Origin: CBDDRG01 sp051306415
Lineage (GTDB): Bacteria > Pseudomonadota > Gammaproteobacteria > Pseudomonadales > Porticoccaceae
Length of the DNA: 24,969 nucleotides
Reading direction: 5' to 3'
NCBI GenBank assembly: GCA_051306415.1
Contig: JBPPNE010000142.1
Span: 1 to 24,969, forward strand
Made by a program: the position numbers and the translations under genes. Positions 23,575 to 24,969 of the stretch are shown here, piece after piece. Below the pieces are notes generated by a model. The model did not search any database. It saw only the letters and a program-made list of their open reading frames with translations, and had not been told where the DNA came from. Positions within the stretch are counted from its first letter, which is position 1. Every line of letters begins with the position of its first letter.

Positions 23575-24969
23575 CTATTTGCCGCCGTGTAGCATCAGGC
23601 GCAGCACGCCGTGCTCGGGGAAGCTGGGATCGTTGTCCAGGCGCGGAATTTCCAGTCGACCCAGGCGCAGGCGGCCCTCGCTCAAATAGCGTGTGTCGTC
23701 CTGGCCCTGGCGTTGGAATCGCGTCACTTGCAGCGACTCAACCCCCGCCACGGCGCGCGCGGCGGCATGGAGGGTGCTCAGATACACCGTCTGTCCGAAG
23801 CTGAGTCCATCGGCATGAAACAGGCCGCGCGTACCGTCAGGCAGGCTGCGGTTGCTCAGCACCTGCAACAGGGCGGCGCGGACATCGCTGCGGAAATAAC
23901 CGGCAGCCACACAGACGCTGAGGTCGATTTCGATGGACACGTACACCGGGTCGTTGAATTCGAGATCGTGGCCCGCCATCCGATAGGACTCGACCTGTTC
24001 CACCAGCGCCAGCTCGAAGTCCGCGTCCATCGGCTCGCCGCTGGTGCGATCAACGGTGATGAACTGGGTGTGCCAGCTCCCGGTCCAGCGCAATGTCGCG
24101 GCCGCGCGCTGCACGCCGGGATAGGCTTGCGTCACCGTCGCGTAGTCTGCCGGCGTAACGGCGCGCTCCTGGGTACGGAATGCCTGCGGCGCGCGACGGC
24201 GAATCTGCTCGGCGCTTTCGGGCTCACCGCCACCACGCGCGGCGAGCGGGTTGCGCACACCGGCAAGGCTCGTGTCGTCTGTCACCACATGCGCCAGCGC
24301 CTCGGCGCCGATATTGCCGACCAAGCCGTTGCCAATGCGGTAGGTGGCGTCGAACTCGGTTTTGCTCTCCGGGCGTTTGCCGTGGTGGTCGTCGCCGAAG
24401 CGCAGAAACGCGCTGCCGTCATGCTCGCACTCGACGACAAAATGCGGCGCCTCATCGTCGCTATTGAGGAGGTCGCGGCGAGACTGCCAAGCCTCGGTCA
24501 AAATAGCGGCACCGCTATCGAAACTGCTGTCGAGGCCGATCGAAGGCCCGATGTCCGCGTTGCGCCACACGAAGACCTGGCTGGCCGGCGCTTGCGGGTC
24601 AAAGCGCAGCCGCAACGTTTCGCGCCGGCCGGAAGCCTGGACGGTTTTCAGCACCGTTGCCGCCTGCGTCAGCGGGCGCTTGGATAAAGTCGGACGAAAA
24701 CGCGGCGGCAACCATTCCGGCGCGGGTTTGGCGCAGCGATCTTGCGCGACATCGAACGGGTAGCGCAGGCGTGCTGGCGGCACCGCGCCGAGGCCCTCGC
24801 CCACGACAGTCAAACCGTGATCGGCCAGCACAATGTTGCCGCGCGCGACGCTGACATCCTCGATGAAGGCGCCGCCGTGATCCGCATCGGTCTGCGCCGA
24901 GATGCAGAGCGGAAACGGCAGCGCATCATCCGCCGCCCATTCGATTTCGGTGATCTCGGTGCCGTCCAG
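23575..24969 (-). CDS. Putative baseplate assembly protein (J-like), C-terminal part
   Basis: The frame is open to the right edge of the window, so the gene is partial: 464 residues to the TAG at 23575. The visible part opens with TEITEIEWAADDALPFPLC and ADHGLTVVGEGLG, and then a J-like core: FLRFGDDHHGKRPESK, YRIGNGLVGNIG, NPLAARGGGEPESAEQIRRRA and RAVTPADYATVTQAYPGVQRA. It shares the FGD-x-G-x-P then YR-G-G-x-GN pattern with the next gene, so the two are probably tandem J-like paralogues. It ends nine bases before its neighbour's start. The missing N-terminus lies to the right, where further baseplate, sheath and tube genes would be expected. Confidence 0.85.
   Translation of the reverse strand: MDGTEITEIEWAADDALPFPLCISAQTDADHGGAFIEDVSVARGNIVLADHGLTVVGEGLGAVPPARLRYPFDVAQDRCAKPAPEWLPPRFRPTLSKRPLTQAATVLKTVQASGRRETLRLRFDPQAPASQVFVWRNADIGPSIGLDSSFDSGAAILTEAWQSRRDLLNSDDEAPHFVVECEHDGSAFLRFGDDHHGKRPESKTEFDATYRIGNGLVGNIGAEALAHVVTDDTSLAGVRNPLAARGGGEPESAEQIRRRAPQAFRTQERAVTPADYATVTQAYPGVQRAAATLRWTGSWHTQFITVDRTSGEPMDADFELALVEQVESYRMAGHDLEFNDPVYVSIEIDLSVCVAAGYFRSDVRAALLQVLSNRSLPDGTRGLFHADGLSFGQTVYLSTLHAAARAVAGVESLQVTRFQRQGQDDTRYLSEGRLRLGRLEIPRLDNDPSFPEHGVLRLMLHGGK

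Noticed and set aside
24720..24780. RYPFDVAQDRCAKP segment, which resembles translated dispersed repeats
   Set aside because: It fits the normal proline-rich linker of long baseplate assembly proteins, and the frame is undisturbed.
14975..24969. Prophage or type VI secretion island
   Set aside because: No capsid, terminase, integrase or lysis gene, and no Tss-type protein (TssB/C/K/M), is seen. Only the baseplate and fibre end is in view, so a full prophage is not excluded beyond the right edge.
1..24969. CRISPR array, tRNA, rRNA or intact insertion sequence
   Set aside because: No regularly spaced direct repeats, tRNA cloverleaf, rRNA or transposase frame was found by reading.

Overview
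The window looks like chromosome from a GC-rich gammaproteobacterium. The evidence is the pairing of fabA with fabB (the anaerobic unsaturated fatty acid route), the ispB / rplU-rpmA-obgE-proB arrangement known from Pseudomonas-like genomes, and a three-gene pntAa-pntAb-pntB transhydrogenase. The genus cannot be fixed from sequence reading alone.

Layout. (1) 1-333: a minus-strand TPP riboswitch sits upstream of a gene that leaves the window after four codons. It is back-to-back with the promoter of ppa (334-870, inorganic pyrophosphatase). (2) 1027-4553, minus strand: rplU, rpmA, obgE and proB, with a terminator hairpin between rpmA and obgE. The obgE-proB junction carries two non-coding repeats: a 290-bp MITE-like element with 26-bp perfect terminal inverted repeats and two internal hairpins, and a shorter dispersed palindromic repeat. 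(3) 4827-10651, plus strand: ispB (polyprenyl diphosphate synthase), pgi, and pntAa-pntAb-pntB, closed by a strong symmetrical terminator shared with the convergent galU (10800-11678, minus). (4) 11969-13825: fabA (probable TTG start) and fabB, followed by a doubtful 91-codon ORF. (5) 14257-14853: cysC (APS kinase), minus strand.

(6) 14975-24969, minus strand: the unusual part, the 3' end of an operon for a contractile-injection-system or phage-tail-like particle. In transcription order it holds a J-like baseplate protein cut by the window edge, a second J-like baseplate protein (934 aa), a 679-aa tail protein that joins a P2 gpI-like N-terminus to a beta-helix and a separate C-terminal domain, a 1064-aa DUF6519-type protein with a long right-handed beta-helix, and a 170-aa LysM-like plus helical protein. 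Gaps are 29 nt or less and one junction is an ATGA overlap, so the five genes look like one transcript. Sheath, tube, spike and ATPase genes would be expected beyond the right edge; none is in view.

The housekeeping half is conventional, and its interest lies in the repeats and start-codon details. The injection-system half is the best candidate for something under-described, above all the two beta-helix proteins. Functions there rest on family resemblance recognised by eye, not on a search.
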